The notes under the pieces were generated by a model. It was not told the DNA's origin, made no database searches, and saw nothing but the letters and a program-made list of their open reading frames with translations. A stretch of 64,000 bases of DNA from Artemia franciscana. Its lineage: Eukaryota > Arthropoda > Branchiopoda > Anostraca > Artemiidae. The translations under genes and the position numbers were made by a program. Shown in pieces: positions 11,591 to 21,839 of this stretch. Location of the stretch: positions 496,001-560,000 of the forward strand of contig NW_027062695.1 of assembly GCF_032884065.1 (NCBI RefSeq), written 5' to 3'. Within the stretch, counting starts at the first letter, position 1. Every line of letters begins with the position of its first letter.

Positions 11591-12930
11591 CTATTTGCTG
11601 GCTTTCAGTGTTGACAAATTCAACCAATTCTCTTCAATGTCATCAGTAATGAGTTTATATAAACTGACTTTGGTAAGTTTCTCAGAGACTAGTTCACCAT
11701 CAATATACCTTAATTGGTCAGATACCTTTGTTGGTTGGAAGAAGGTTGAGTAGTGGGTAAACGGTTGAGTAGTGGGTAAACATAGCTCTGAAATAGCTAC
11801 TACATGGTCACTGTTATAAACAGGCATTGATATTTCATTCTCAAAAAGAAGGTCAAGATTATTAAGAATGACCAGATCAAGAATAATAGATGATTAATCC
11901 TCTCAACAAAAAATTGGTTGAAATATTGTTCAGTAGATCAAGTGTTCAGAAAGAGCAGACAAAAGAACAACCTATGCTGCAAAAGCAAGATCAATCAATC
12001 AACAAAATTTAACAAGACTAGAGTAATCTAAAACAAAAAGATCATAACTTGCCAAATCAGACCTCACTTGAGATAGTATTGCACCCAAAGCATATTCAGA
12101 GTCATAACTACTGGGAGCACAGGGGCTTCTAAATACAACATCCACAATAATTGAGGATTTTTGGTGGGGCATTTTTTTAATCAAGACAGACTCTGTCTGC
12201 TCAATAGTCAAGGGTTAAGATAAATTACACTAACTTTTAGCCCTTTTTTTTTGCTTAAAAAACACTACTTGACAGCACAGTGGGGTGTTCAAGTTTAAGA
12301 AGAGCTGGTAGCTACTGATCTTAATTTCATCAGGCAATAAAGCTGACAAGGCATTTTTTTGGGGGGGGGAGCTTCCATAATAGCTGCAACATCAACTTCT
12401 GTTGTTGTTTGATATATTTGACCAGTAGGACACATGTAGTTTTATCACTTGAACATCTAGTTCTTCTGTAATCAGACAAATGGAAAGTTCTGGAAGTTTA
12501 TTTGGAAGGCTACCTACATTGGAACTTGGACCTAGAGTAAGCAGGCATTGATGATCTCTTTATATTTTCAGACATAGCACTACAAAATGACAAGGAAGGA
12601 CCTCCAGGTGAACAAGCTATTGCAGAAGAATCACTTGTAATTTAAGTAAAAAAAAAAAGGGTCAGTATCAGAAAAAGAGACACAATTATTAACACTAACT
12701 AGAAACTCAGAAGCATAATGAAGTGCTGTAAGTCATTATTCATTGGTATTCTGCTTGTACATCAATTGTTTTGTTTTTTTGAAAGTACTTTAAATCTGTA
12801 ATGACAAAACTGGATTCACTGATTGCTGTTTGCTCTTTAATCTCACCAACCAATCCTCTGTTTTTTGGCAATCCTGTATATTGATTTGGAAAGAACTGGA
12901 TGTCAGCATGTAGCTGCTCCATTTTTCATA
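11591..12930 (-). pseudogene. decayed LINE endonuclease region
   Basis: On the - strand, near 12200-12000, an open piece contains IIVDVVFRSPCAPSSYDS and, further on, DLFVLDYSSL. These sit where AP-endonuclease domains of CR1/Jockey-type LINEs have the YR-P-S motif and the GDFN motif (altered here). Downstream, at 11890-11800, ILDLVILNN and YNSDHVVAIS correspond to the D-x-x-x-T/N and catalytic SDH motifs. A further piece at 12922-12740 may be an upstream part. Frames change several times, so the copy is dead. The reverse transcriptase part was not found beyond 11590. Confidence 0.6.
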
Positions 12931-13369
12931 AGTTCTATTTGTCTAATAAAAACAGTTTCCAAGTTCATAAGAAGACAATGTTATGTCCATACTATAAACT
13001 GTGTCTAAATTACTCAATTGTCAGTACCCTATAGATCAAAGGTCTATGTTCAAAGGTCTTCTTTTGAACACTTTCTTAGGATACAATTTAGGGTAAATAA
13101 TTGTAAATTAGGGTTAAATTCTATGTGACTGGCCTTTTACAAACTTGCAACAAAACTGATAAATGTTAATAAAGCCTTCAGGAATGGATTCAATACCTAA
13201 ATAACAACTCCTCTCTACTTCTAAGAGTTAGAACATTGCATAGAAGCCAGGTCTATATCTACTTCAACCCTGGTGAGAAAAATATGATTTTACCTAATTT
13301 TGGTTTGAGACTCTAGAACTTAAGCATCCAAATCTAATTGCTTGATCATAAATTAATTTATGCCATTTT
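12931..13369. other. no supported gene
   Basis: Nothing was recognised apart from AT-rich sequence. Confidence 0.4.
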
Positions 13370-13600
13370 GTGTTACCGGGTTATTGCAGATAAATGGTTT
13401 TGACAACCTTGAATGAACACAGTTTTCTCTTTTTAATTTAGTTCAACACCCCCCCTTAATATACCATGAAAGTTTAACTTAACATCTTTAGCTGTTCCTA
13501 AGACATTGCAGATATACCCTGTTGACAACCTGGATGCACATAGTTTCTTTCAAAGCTCATTGGGTTATCTTTTTGAAAATACAATTCCTATTATTTCAAT
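13370..13600. repeat. two copies of the 21.8-kb array motif
   Basis: The words TTTTGACAACCTTGAATG.. and TTGACAACCTGGATGCACAT, each followed by an ACA(T/C)AGTTT..TTTC block and linked by TTTAACTTAACATCTTTAGC, match the repeat arrayed at 21.84-23.64 kb. The period here is about 125 bp. Confidence 0.6.
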
Positions 13601-13875
13601 TGGCTTTAAGCCACATCAAAGTTTTTCCTCTATATTCAATAAATGTATTTAAATACCTTTTAAATTAGGTCTGAGAAAGGTATGAGGCTGAGAACTGTTT
13701 CCTTTTCTTTTATTTAGCCTAATAAGTAAAGCAATTTCTCAAGATTTAAATTGTATCACATAATAATTGTTGAATGTTGGATATAGTAATAATTGTTGGA
13801 GGTAGGTGCTTCAGGTAGGCCTAATGTTTATATTATTAACAATATTAACACAATATTAACAAATAATTTAGACAC

Positions 13876-14227
13876 CTAAGAAAAAAACTTACCTCTATAA
13901 TCAGAATTTTATCCTGAATCCAAATTTAATAGTTATTTGCATTGGAAATGAACTACACTATATATACCAAACCAGGATATATATTTGTATATAAGGGGGG
14001 ATAAAGTTCATTTTTGACAAAAATGAATATTACATTTGGATTCAAGATACAATTCTGACTATAAAGGTAAGCTTGAAAGTTATCCTCGCCTCTCAAAGGT
14101 GCAAATATATACCCTGAATTGGCATATAGCCTATAGAGGTGGTGGTAAAGTCCATTTCCAATGCAAGTAAATTTTAAATTTGGATTCAGGATGCAATTCT
14201 GACTATGGAGGTAAGTTTGTTTCTTAG
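13876..14227. mobile_element. palindromic MITE with three related arms
   Basis: The left arm (13876-13955, with CTTACCTCTATAATCAGAAT) reappears inverted at 14007-14075 and again, also inverted, at 14149-14227 (ATTCTGACTATGGAGGTAAG). The outer arms are about 75 bp long and well matched, so the whole could fold into a hairpin. The middle arm suggests an internal duplication. There is no coding capacity. Each arm ends with a splice-donor-like GGTAAG. Confidence 0.75.
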
Positions 14228-15077
14228 CTAAGAGAATGATCTGTTAATATAAACATTATCTGGTGCTTCAATGTAGCCTACCCTCCTGGAGGATTGTTGA
14301 GGCTCTGGATCCATTGCTGAAAATGTTATTGACCCAACTTAACTACTTTCCAAAATATATAAAAGCATCTCATCTAAGATACTATCAAAAAAGTTTCATA
14401 CTTGTAAATCATCTAGCCTAGGATACTTTCTGAGCAAAACACCCTTATTAAGAATTCTATCCTATGCCTTTAAAATACTCTTTCAAAATATAATAGGTGC
14501 CACCATGACAACTGCATCTTTTTTGTAGCAAAGGCTAGCCTATTAATTTCTTAACAACAGTAGCCTGGCTTAATAACACCCATTACAAAAAAAAATCACC
14601 ATAACAAAAAATCACCCAACAAAAAAAAATCACAAACTTTATTTTGTATAGTCTATGGCTATACAAACATATCAGGGGTCTAGGATGCAATTGTCATGGC
14701 ACTAATCATGTTAGGAAAGAGTTGAACACAGGACCAAAAGGTAGGCTAGTCTAGGTTATTAGGCTATAACCTGAATTATTCACAAAAGAAATCTATTTTC
14801 AAGCACTCTGTTGGATTTTCATTATGCCTTAAGATTAACTCGATTTTCCTCGGAGTTCATTTTCTAAATATTACAATTTGATTAAGAAGTTTAAACTGCA
14901 ATTCTCAAATTAGCAAAACCGCATTTTTGTGTTTCAAATTTTAACACGAACAATTTGCTGTATTGCCTAATTGAGATGGACATAATTTTCGCAGTTTTCG
15001 GTCCGCAAATACAGAGATTTAGACATAGAGATGAAAAGACCAATAACGCTAGAATCTCATGCCACGGCATAGGAATG
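14228..15077. other. no supported gene
   Basis: AT-rich sequence with a short A-rich cluster of AAAAAATCAC words at 14585-14635. No ORF of note. Confidence 0.45.
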
Positions 15078-15088
15078 AACATAGAAGA
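15078..15088. repeat. candidate 5' target site duplication of LINE
   Basis: AACATAGAAGA here is repeated exactly at 21179-21189, immediately after the (CAA)n tail of the LINE. Length and position fit a target site duplication. Confidence 0.55.
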
Positions 15089-15549
15089 CGATTTGAAATT
15101 GAAATAAACCAATTATATTCAATATTTCTATTTCCCAAGTAGGGATAGCTCTGTGCCACGGTTTGTTGATTAAATACCAAGGGGCTCTGCCCTTGGGGTC
15201 CCTGACGCCAGTACACTCGTTTCGCTGTGCTTTTCTGGCCTTTGGCTTTTTTCGACTGATTTTGTGCCTGATGCAAATTTTCCTAGACTCCTGCATCTAC
15301 CAAATTGCTTAAGAGTGCTTATTAACTCCCTTTTGCCCCTGCTTTGGACTTTAGCTCTGCGCCTGCTTTTGATTTATATTGCTTGCTTAATTTATATTGA
15401 CTGAGGGCCCCCCTCTCTGCTTGTAACTTATTTGTTTTATTTATTTGACATTTGATTTCCTTTTTGATTTAATTTTGTTGATTTACCGATTATTTTTAAA
15501 CCATTGTGTTTTCCTTTTACTTCTTTTGTTGTTCTCTCTTTTTTTTGTG

Positions 15550-16923
15550 ATGACTGACAGGTCAGTTAGTAGGCCTAGTCCTGCCACCCCTGACCCAAAT
15601 AACTCTAGTGTTAGGATTTTGGCTTTAGGTGTTGAAGGTCCTAATGAGACCAGTAGGGTTTTGACATTAGGTAGCAGAACAGTTATTGCAAGAAAACTGT
15701 GTGAACACCTCCAAAATCATGAATGCCAGGGCCATTATGGTTCAATGCTGGAAAGACTTGGACCAGATGGCTCTATTATCATAATAGCTGCAAACCAATC
15801 AGTAGCTACTGCTATACTTTCTATTACAGATATAGCAGTTAATGGTTGTAAAGTAAAGTTTGTGCTTAGTCCTAGTTCCAACCCTGCTTCAATCAGAAAT
15901 AGAAAAGGTATTGTTTTTATCCCATCTGAGGAGGTCACCAATCTGGATGATTTTGTCAAGGAGGTCCAAGTTGACAATAGAATAGAACAAGTGACACTGG
16001 CCTTTAAAAACCCAAACCCTTCTGTAATTCCCTTGGTTTGCACCTTCAATCTGGATGTTCAGTTCCCTTGGAAAATCTCTGTCTGGGGTGCAAGGTATAC
16101 AGTTAAGCAGTTTATCCCCCGAGCAATACAGTGCTTCAATTGCCAAGGTTTTGGCCAAATGGCTTCAAATTGTCGCAGAGGCAGAAGATGCCTACTGTAT
16201 AGTGGACAACACACCCATAATGAATGTCCCCAATCCGAAACAATAAAGCAAGATCAGACTCTCAAGTGCCCAAACTGCAGTGGTAACCATGCTGCTAATG
16301 CTAAGGAATGCCCAGTATTCATGGAGAAGAAAGCAAATGTGACTTATTCTTTCACTAATAATGTCCCCATGAGGACTGCTGCTGAGGCCTTGAAGAAGGG
16401 ACTTCCAACACAGACCAAATATGTCCCTATGGCCCATAAAGACTCCTTCCCTGCTTTGACACCTAATCACCATCCAGTTGAGGACCTAAACAAGAAGTAT
16501 ATGTCCATGTTTGAAGGAGTGGCAAGACAGATCTCTGATCTTACCCAGATATTAACATCCCTTTGCAAACTGGTCTCAAAGATACTCCCAGCTGGTTTTG
16601 AAAATGCTGCTCTCAGCCTGAACAACATTGCTGAAAACACAAACAGAGTGGAATCAAGCCCTACAGCCGGTAATGCCTCTCTACAAACCAGCAGCCCAGG
16701 AAAAACTGAAAGAAAACGTAAAGGCAAGGAGACTATACCTAGCCCAGAAGGTTATAGTAATAAGCAACAGAGACCCAGGTTAGCCCTTTCAACACCAATG
16801 TCGAGCTCCCTTTCAGTGTTCCAATTAAATATACGGGGATTCAACCATGCCAAAAGAAAAGAACTCCAAAACATCTTAGCCAGGCATGCTTCAAGAGACC
16901 TTTATTGCAAGAAAACTGTGTGA
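15550..16923 (+). CDS. LINE ORF1 (Gag-like, zinc knuckles) running in frame into start of endonuclease
   Basis: The chosen start is ATG 15550 (MTDRSVSRPSP). An earlier in-frame ATG at 15445 would add a hydrophobic leader derived from the T-rich leader region and is unlikely. The product is an RNA-binding Gag-like protein that coats the LINE RNA. Three knuckle-like units occur late in the ORF: CFNCQGFGQMASNC (His replaced by Gln), CLLYSGQHTHNEC (second Cys replaced by Tyr) and CPNCSGNHAANAKEC (all ligands present). After a Ser/Pro/Lys-rich linker the same frame reads SVFQLNIRGFNHAKRKEL, which is the first strand and helix of an AP endonuclease, so no stop separates the two ORFs. The frame ends with TGA at 16921 inside the inserted 172-bp segment. 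The altered knuckles suggest relaxed constraint. Confidence 0.75.
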   Translation: MTDRSVSRPSPATPDPNNSSVRILALGVEGPNETSRVLTLGSRTVIARKLCEHLQNHECQGHYGSMLERLGPDGSIIIIAANQSVATAILSITDIAVNGCKVKFVLSPSSNPASIRNRKGIVFIPSEEVTNLDDFVKEVQVDNRIEQVTLAFKNPNPSVIPLVCTFNLDVQFPWKISVWGARYTVKQFIPRAIQCFNCQGFGQMASNCRRGRRCLLYSGQHTHNECPQSETIKQDQTLKCPNCSGNHAANAKECPVFMEKKANVTYSFTNNVPMRTAAEALKKGLPTQTKYVPMAHKDSFPALTPNHHPVEDLNKKYMSMFEGVARQISDLTQILTSLCKLVSKILPAGFENAALSLNNIAENTNRVESSPTAGNASLQTSSPGKTERKRKGKETIPSPEGYSNKQQRPRLALSTPMSSSLSVFQLNIRGFNHAKRKELQNILARHASRDLYCKKTV

Positions 16924-17072
16924 ACACCTCCAAAATCATGAATGCCAGGGCCATTATGGTTCAATGCTGGAAAGACTTGGACCAGATGGTTCTATTATCA
17001 TAATAGCTGCAAACCAATCAGTAGCTACTGCTATACTTTCTATTACAGATATAGCAGTTAATGGTTGCCAGA
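16901..17072 (+). repeat. 172-bp internal insertion copied from the same LINE's ORF1
   Basis: Bases 16902-17067 match 15683-15848 with one difference in 166 and no gaps. The inserted block is flanked by the direct repeat TTCAAGAGACC at 16890-16900 and 17073-17083, an 11-bp target-site-like duplication. The insertion cuts the endonuclease domain and introduces the TGA at 16921. Confidence 0.85.
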
Positions 17073-19847
17073 TTCAAGAGACCAGGGATGCTTATTTTTC
17101 TACTTCAAGAGACCTTTTTAAAACCAGAGAATACTTTCTGTGATTTCAAAGGGTACAATATTGCCCGTTGGGACAGAGTCCATAAAACTGGTGGTGGCCT
17201 ACTGTCCATTGTGAAAAATGACCTAACCTTTAAAAAACATAACCCCAGTCCACAAGGGGAGATGGAGGTTGGTATAATTGACATAAAGCTACTTGGAAGT
17301 GATAAGTGGATTAGTATTGCTAACTGTTATGCACCAAAGACAAATAAGTTCTCCCTGAAACAATTCAAACTGATTGTGAATGGATGTGGCCCTGTAAAAA
17401 TAATTAGCGGGGACTTTAACCTACGCCACAGAATATGGGACAGTGTTTCACATGAAGATTCAATTGCTAACTTTTTAAGCAATTACATCCTGGAACCCCA
17501 AAATAAGTTGTCCCTTGTCACACCCACAAACCTAAATACACGGCTGAACCCACAGACAGGCAATTACTCAATCATTGACCTCACTTTCACATCAACAGAT
17601 ATGGCAAATAGTGTAGAAATCCAGAAACCCTTTGACTCAGATCATGAGATCATATCATTGAAACTGGAGATTAGCCCAGTAAGGGCAGGGTACCAACCAG
17701 TGAAATTGTGGAAGTTCCAAGAAAAACTCTGGGACTCTTGGAAACACAACTTAGACCAAAAGGCTTTGGAAATTAAGACAAGTGATGAGTCAGTGGAATC
17801 ACTGTCTAATAAGATTACTTCAGCTATCGTAGCCTCCTCAGAAAGAATTTTTGGCTACAAACAACCTCATCCAAAAAGACAAAATTCTACTCCAGGATGG
17901 AACAGTAAATGCCAGAAAGCCTATCTAGAGAAGAAAAAAGCAAAAAATAATTTATCTAAATATCCCTCAATTGTGAATAAAATAGTTTTTAAGCAAAAGA
18001 CAGCAGAATTCAAAAAGACACTGAAAGCTGAGACACAAGATGGATGGAGAAGGCTCATTGAAGACAAATTTAGCCACAACACTCCTGTTCAGGAGCTATG
18101 GAGAAACTTCCAGATTTTTTCAGGCAAAAAAAGAAGGAACCCCATCCCTGCAGAAATACAGATGGGTAGGTCCACAGAATCTTCAACCGATGGTAAACTT
18201 AATCTCTTCTTAGAAAAGTTTCTGAATGTAGTTATTCCATTGCAGTCCACACCCCACCAACCTAGTCCCAAAAATAGTAATGCCCCTTTTCCTCTTTTTA
18301 GCTCCCTGGAAGTCAAAGACACCATTTCAAAGCTCCAGCCTGGTGCAACTGGCCCTGATGGAATTCACAATTTGATGCTGAAAAATTTGCCAGATTCATT
18401 TGTTGAGCTACTGATAGAGCTATTCAACAGATCTGTCATAGAGTCAGCAATACCATCTGAATGGAATAAGGAAATAGTGATCCCACTTCTCAAGGCAGGC
18501 AAAGACCCTAAGCTGGTTGATTCCTACCGCCCCATATCTCTCACTTCTTGTGCTGCTAAACTAATTGAGAGGGTAATAAAACAAGGAATTTTAACCCCTT
18601 TATCAGACCACATCCAAATTGAACAGCTTGGCTTTTTACCTGGAAGAAGCACCACAGATGCCCTAGTTAGACTAGAGCACCTAATAAAACTTAGTTTCAA
18701 AAAAGGAAAAGCTGTCCATGTAATATTTCTAGACATGGATTCAGCATTTGATACAGTTGATGTGGGGCAACTAATCAGAAAGCTATCTGTAATGGGTTTA
18801 CCAAATCTACTGGTAAATTGGATCCACCAATTCTTGATGGACAGGGACGTTCAGGCTTCCTTGGGTGGCTCCTACTCAGAGTTTAGGAGAAAAGCTTATA
18901 ACATTGGACTTCCTCAAGGATCGGTTCTAAGCCCACTTCTCTTCTCGGTGTATTGTCATGATACAAGCCTGGAAAATGTCCTTGGAGCAGAGCTTTTTCT
19001 GTATGCTGATGATATTGCTGTTGCAGTTGTGGGGAGAGACCCTTTATGCTTATAGTCAGCCTCCCAAAAAGCTGTAGATACACTATCAATTTGGGCAAAT
19101 AGTAATAATATGGTTTTCTCAACCCATAAGTCAGTTAGTGTGTTGTTCCACAAAATGCATAACCTGGCTGCTTTCAAACCACAGGTGAAACTGAATGGAC
19201 AAGAGATTGTAGTTGCAGAACATGCACGCTTTCTGGGAGTTATATTTGACCATAAAATGACATGGAAACCCCATCTGGATGAGCTGATTGGTAGTCTCAA
19301 ACAAAGACAAAATTTCATTAATGCTCTCTGCCTTGGAAGAAGAGGTGCCCCCACAGCCTTTGCCTCAACTATTGTCAAGTCAGTGGTGATATCCAAGATA
19401 GACTATGGATCATTTATATACGGATCAGCTAAGAAATGTCTCCTGAAGAAACTTGACACTACACTTCATGCAATCTTAAGAAGGGCCCTTGGTGGCCTAA
19501 AATCTACTCCTATTGTAGCTATGTATTGTGAAGCAGGGATCCAGTCCCTTCACTCCAGAAGAAAATACCTCCTTGCAAGATATTTTGCTAAGAAAATAAG
19601 ACTCAGGAACCATATTTTCTACAAGGAAATTATTAGCCACCACAACCCTGACATCCGCTTTAAACCAACAGAGATTTCTTCTTTCCAGAGATTCCTTTGC
19701 CTTCCGGGCATGGAAGAGTTCATAGAGAATGGCAGGCTGACTGTCAATTTGGATGATGATTTGTCTAGTGCCTCCAAAGGAATTAAGGAATTGATTATTC
19801 CTAAGATCACCATAAAAAAAAGGAGGGCCTCCCCCAAGCACTGTTGA
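17061..19847 (+). pseudogene. LINE ORF2: endonuclease and reverse transcriptase, one in-frame stop
   Basis: After the insertion the endonuclease resumes with LIFLLQETFLKPE (catalytic Glu motif). It then shows NCYAPK, ISGDFNLRHRIW (GDFN motif), IIDLTFTS and SDHEIISLKL (catalytic SDH). The reverse transcriptase follows: ATGPDGIHNLMLKNLP, SYRPISLTSCAAKL, GFLPGRSTTDALVRL, IFLDMDSAFDTVD (first catalytic Asp), GLPQGSVLSPLLFS and LFLYADDIAVAV (the ADD active site). An in-frame TAG at 19053-19055 interrupts just after the active site. The same frame then continues from 19056 with thumb-region sequence (FLGVIFDHKMTWKPHL) to TGA at 19845. The frame is lost near an A-run at 19812-19820, after which RNase H is in another frame. 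All RT catalytic residues appear intact. Confidence 0.82.
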
Positions 19848-20751
19848 AAATCATATTCCTGGGAAAGCTGGCAGAATATGAGGAATACATTCAAGTTTAT
19901 ACAGATGGCTCAAAGACAGTAACAAAATGCAGTTGTGCAGTAGTTATACCCTCCCAGGGCCTGTCTCTTTCATACCGTTTACCCCCTAACCTGACGATTT
20001 TCTCTGCAGAGCTTATGGCAATTAAATTTTCACTTCAAGCCATATCAAGCCAAACAGAGAGCAAAGATTAGAAGTATATTGTCTGCTCCGATCCACTTTC
20101 AGCTCTGGATTACCTCTCACACCAGCAACAGCAAGCAAGAAATGTTGCCATTGAGATTGAAAATTTGGTTACTCAACTTGCAAAAAAGGGCATATCTGTT
20201 CTATTCATATGGGTTCCAACACACTGTGGTATAACAGGAAACGAACTAGCAGATCAGGCTGCAAAACAAGCCTCCCAACTAGGCCTGATCACTAGACCCT
20301 GTCACTGGTCCTGAACTTCTTTCTTCAATTAGCTCAAAAATTTTTGAAGAAGAAGAGGCCTGGCTCCATTCTTCTCATACTCAACCCCTCGATCTCTATG
20401 ATTATAAGCAGCCTTCAAAAGAAATGTACCTCACTTCTCGCATCCTTTCTACCTGCCTATTTCGTCTTAGATGTGGCCATGCAAAGACAAAATCAACACT
20501 ATTCCAGTGGAAAATGGCTTCATCCCCCAACTGTGACACTTGTGGAGTGTATGAAGATATACGTCACATCATCTTTAACTGTAGAAAATACGAAAAAGAG
20601 AGAAAAGTACTAAGAAATTGCTGTGAGAAGGCATTTAGTGCATTCACAATGCGTTCTGTTCTGGGACATCACACGTCTCCTCCTTGGGCTAAAAAACTAA
20701 GTACAAACCTATTAGGTAAATTTGTTAAGACTACTGGTTTGGTTCATTCCC

Positions 20752-20782
<31 letters not shown>

Positions 20783-20850
20783 CATTATTATTATTATTTA
20801 TTATTACCTGTTCAATAGGATTTTTAGAATTTCCTATTTATCATTTTAGA
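19848..20850 (+). pseudogene. LINE RNase H and C-terminal Cys/His motif, broken
   Basis: VYTDGSKTV carries the first RNase H Asp, FSAELMAIKFS the Glu, VCSDPLSALDYL the second Asp, and WVPTHCGITGNELADQAA the conserved His/Asn/Asp end motif. TAG at 20069-20071 splits the domain between the second and third motifs, and another frame change precedes the C-terminal unit. That unit reads RLRCGHAKT..CDTCGVYEDIRHIIFNC, the zinc-binding-like signature found after RNase H in many I/R1-type LINEs. The apparent ORF after 20750 reads through a T-run and is not coding. Confidence 0.78.
20755..20806. repeat. poly-T run followed by ATT microsatellite
   Basis: About 26 T residues are followed by a (ATT)n-like stretch inside the LINE 3' region. 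Confidence 0.9.
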
Positions 20851-21178
20851 TATATTTTGTCGACATTTGGTTGTATTGATATTGGTTATAATGTGTAAAA
20901 ATTGTATTACTTTTTATTATTGTGTTGTACATGTATTTTAATTGCTGTTTGACAATGCATAGTTGCAGTATTGGGATTCCCGTTTTTCAAAGCAGGCAGT
21001 TGCTGCAGGCAAATAACCCCCCTCCATTAGCAAGTCAAGCGATACTGTTCTCGCTCAGTGAATACTGACTGAAGTGACACCCAAGCAAGCTAGTGATTAT
21101 AGAAGGCACAGAATAACTGAGTGATACGAACGCATATGACCTATTGGTCGAACGCGTCAAACCCCAAACAACAACAAC

Positions 21179-21189
21179 AACATAGAAGA
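21179..21189. repeat. candidate 3' target site duplication of LINE
   Basis: It is identical to 15078-15088 and lies directly after the (CAA)n tail. Confidence 0.55.
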
Positions 21190-21639
21190 TAAGAATCATA
21201 TTTTTCATTAGGCATAGCTAGCTTAAGCTAATACAAGTTAGCCCTTTGGATATTTTTCTTGGCTCCTATAACTTGATTTAGCCTATTCCTAAGCAAATGA
21301 TTTATAAATATCTTGAACATAATTTTCGCTCTTCAGCGGCTGCAGTGAATCACTTCTGTGTGAATATTTTTGAAATTTTCCTGCATCCGCCATCTGTGAG
21401 CCATTTGCGTTAAAAAAGTCCATGAAAGGGAACCAAAGGCTACCTTCCAATAAAATTCGAGATTTCTGAATAGCTTGTGCTTTTCTTAATTTAAATGTCA
21501 TGCCTGTGTGATAAAAGTGGAAAGTCAAAATAGAATACAAGTTGATCTGAAAGCCCTATTATGTTTCAATATTTTCCTAACAGTTTCACACTGTTACTTT
21601 TTTCTTGTGCTAACTAGCTTACAATGCTCATTCGAATAG

Positions 21640-21830
21640 AAATTAATAGTTCTAGTCCTTTTTTTAATAAGTTAAAAGTAATTGGAAACAAGCCAGCCAT
21701 GGGTGGCTAATTTCTGAGGGGAAGGACATTATTTTCTGTGGGGGAATATTTTCCTAGGGTTATTTTCAGGAGGGTACTTCTGGGGGGTGTTTTTAGGGGG
21801 AGGGTTTCTGGTGGGGATAAAGGCCTAGAC
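21640..21830. repeat. dispersed repeat family B, copy 1
   Basis: AGTTCTAGTCCTTTTTTTA, a GTAATTGGA block, CCAGC(C/T) and G-rich words match 52385-52490 in the same order. No coding is seen. Confidence 0.5.
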
Positions 21831-21839
21831 CCATTACAA

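Larger units (their letters stand above)
15089..21178 (+). mobile_element. nearly full-length RNase H-bearing LINE (I/Jockey-like)
   Basis: Order on the + strand: a pyrimidine-rich leader (to 15549), ORF1 with three zinc-knuckle-like units, AP endonuclease, reverse transcriptase, RNase H, a Cys/His C-terminal motif, and a 3' end with a (CAA)n-like tail at 21161-21178. RNase H after the RT is typical of the I superfamily of non-LTR elements. Inactivating changes are few: an internal self-insertion, an in-frame TAG at 19053-19055, a frameshift near 19815, a stop at 20069 and further breaks. The copy is therefore young compared with other LINE pieces in the window. The TSD candidate gives the boundaries; a 26-base T-run at 20755 is internal. 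Confidence 0.8.

Noticed and set aside
15445..15549. Upstream in-frame start of LINE ORF1 as a signal peptide
   Set aside because: The hydrophobic residues come from the T-rich leader; the ATG at 15550 precedes a normal polar Gag-like start.
20424..20849. 141-codon ORF as a separate gene
   Set aside because: Its first half is the C-terminal Cys/His motif of the LINE; its second half is translated poly-T and ATT microsatellite.
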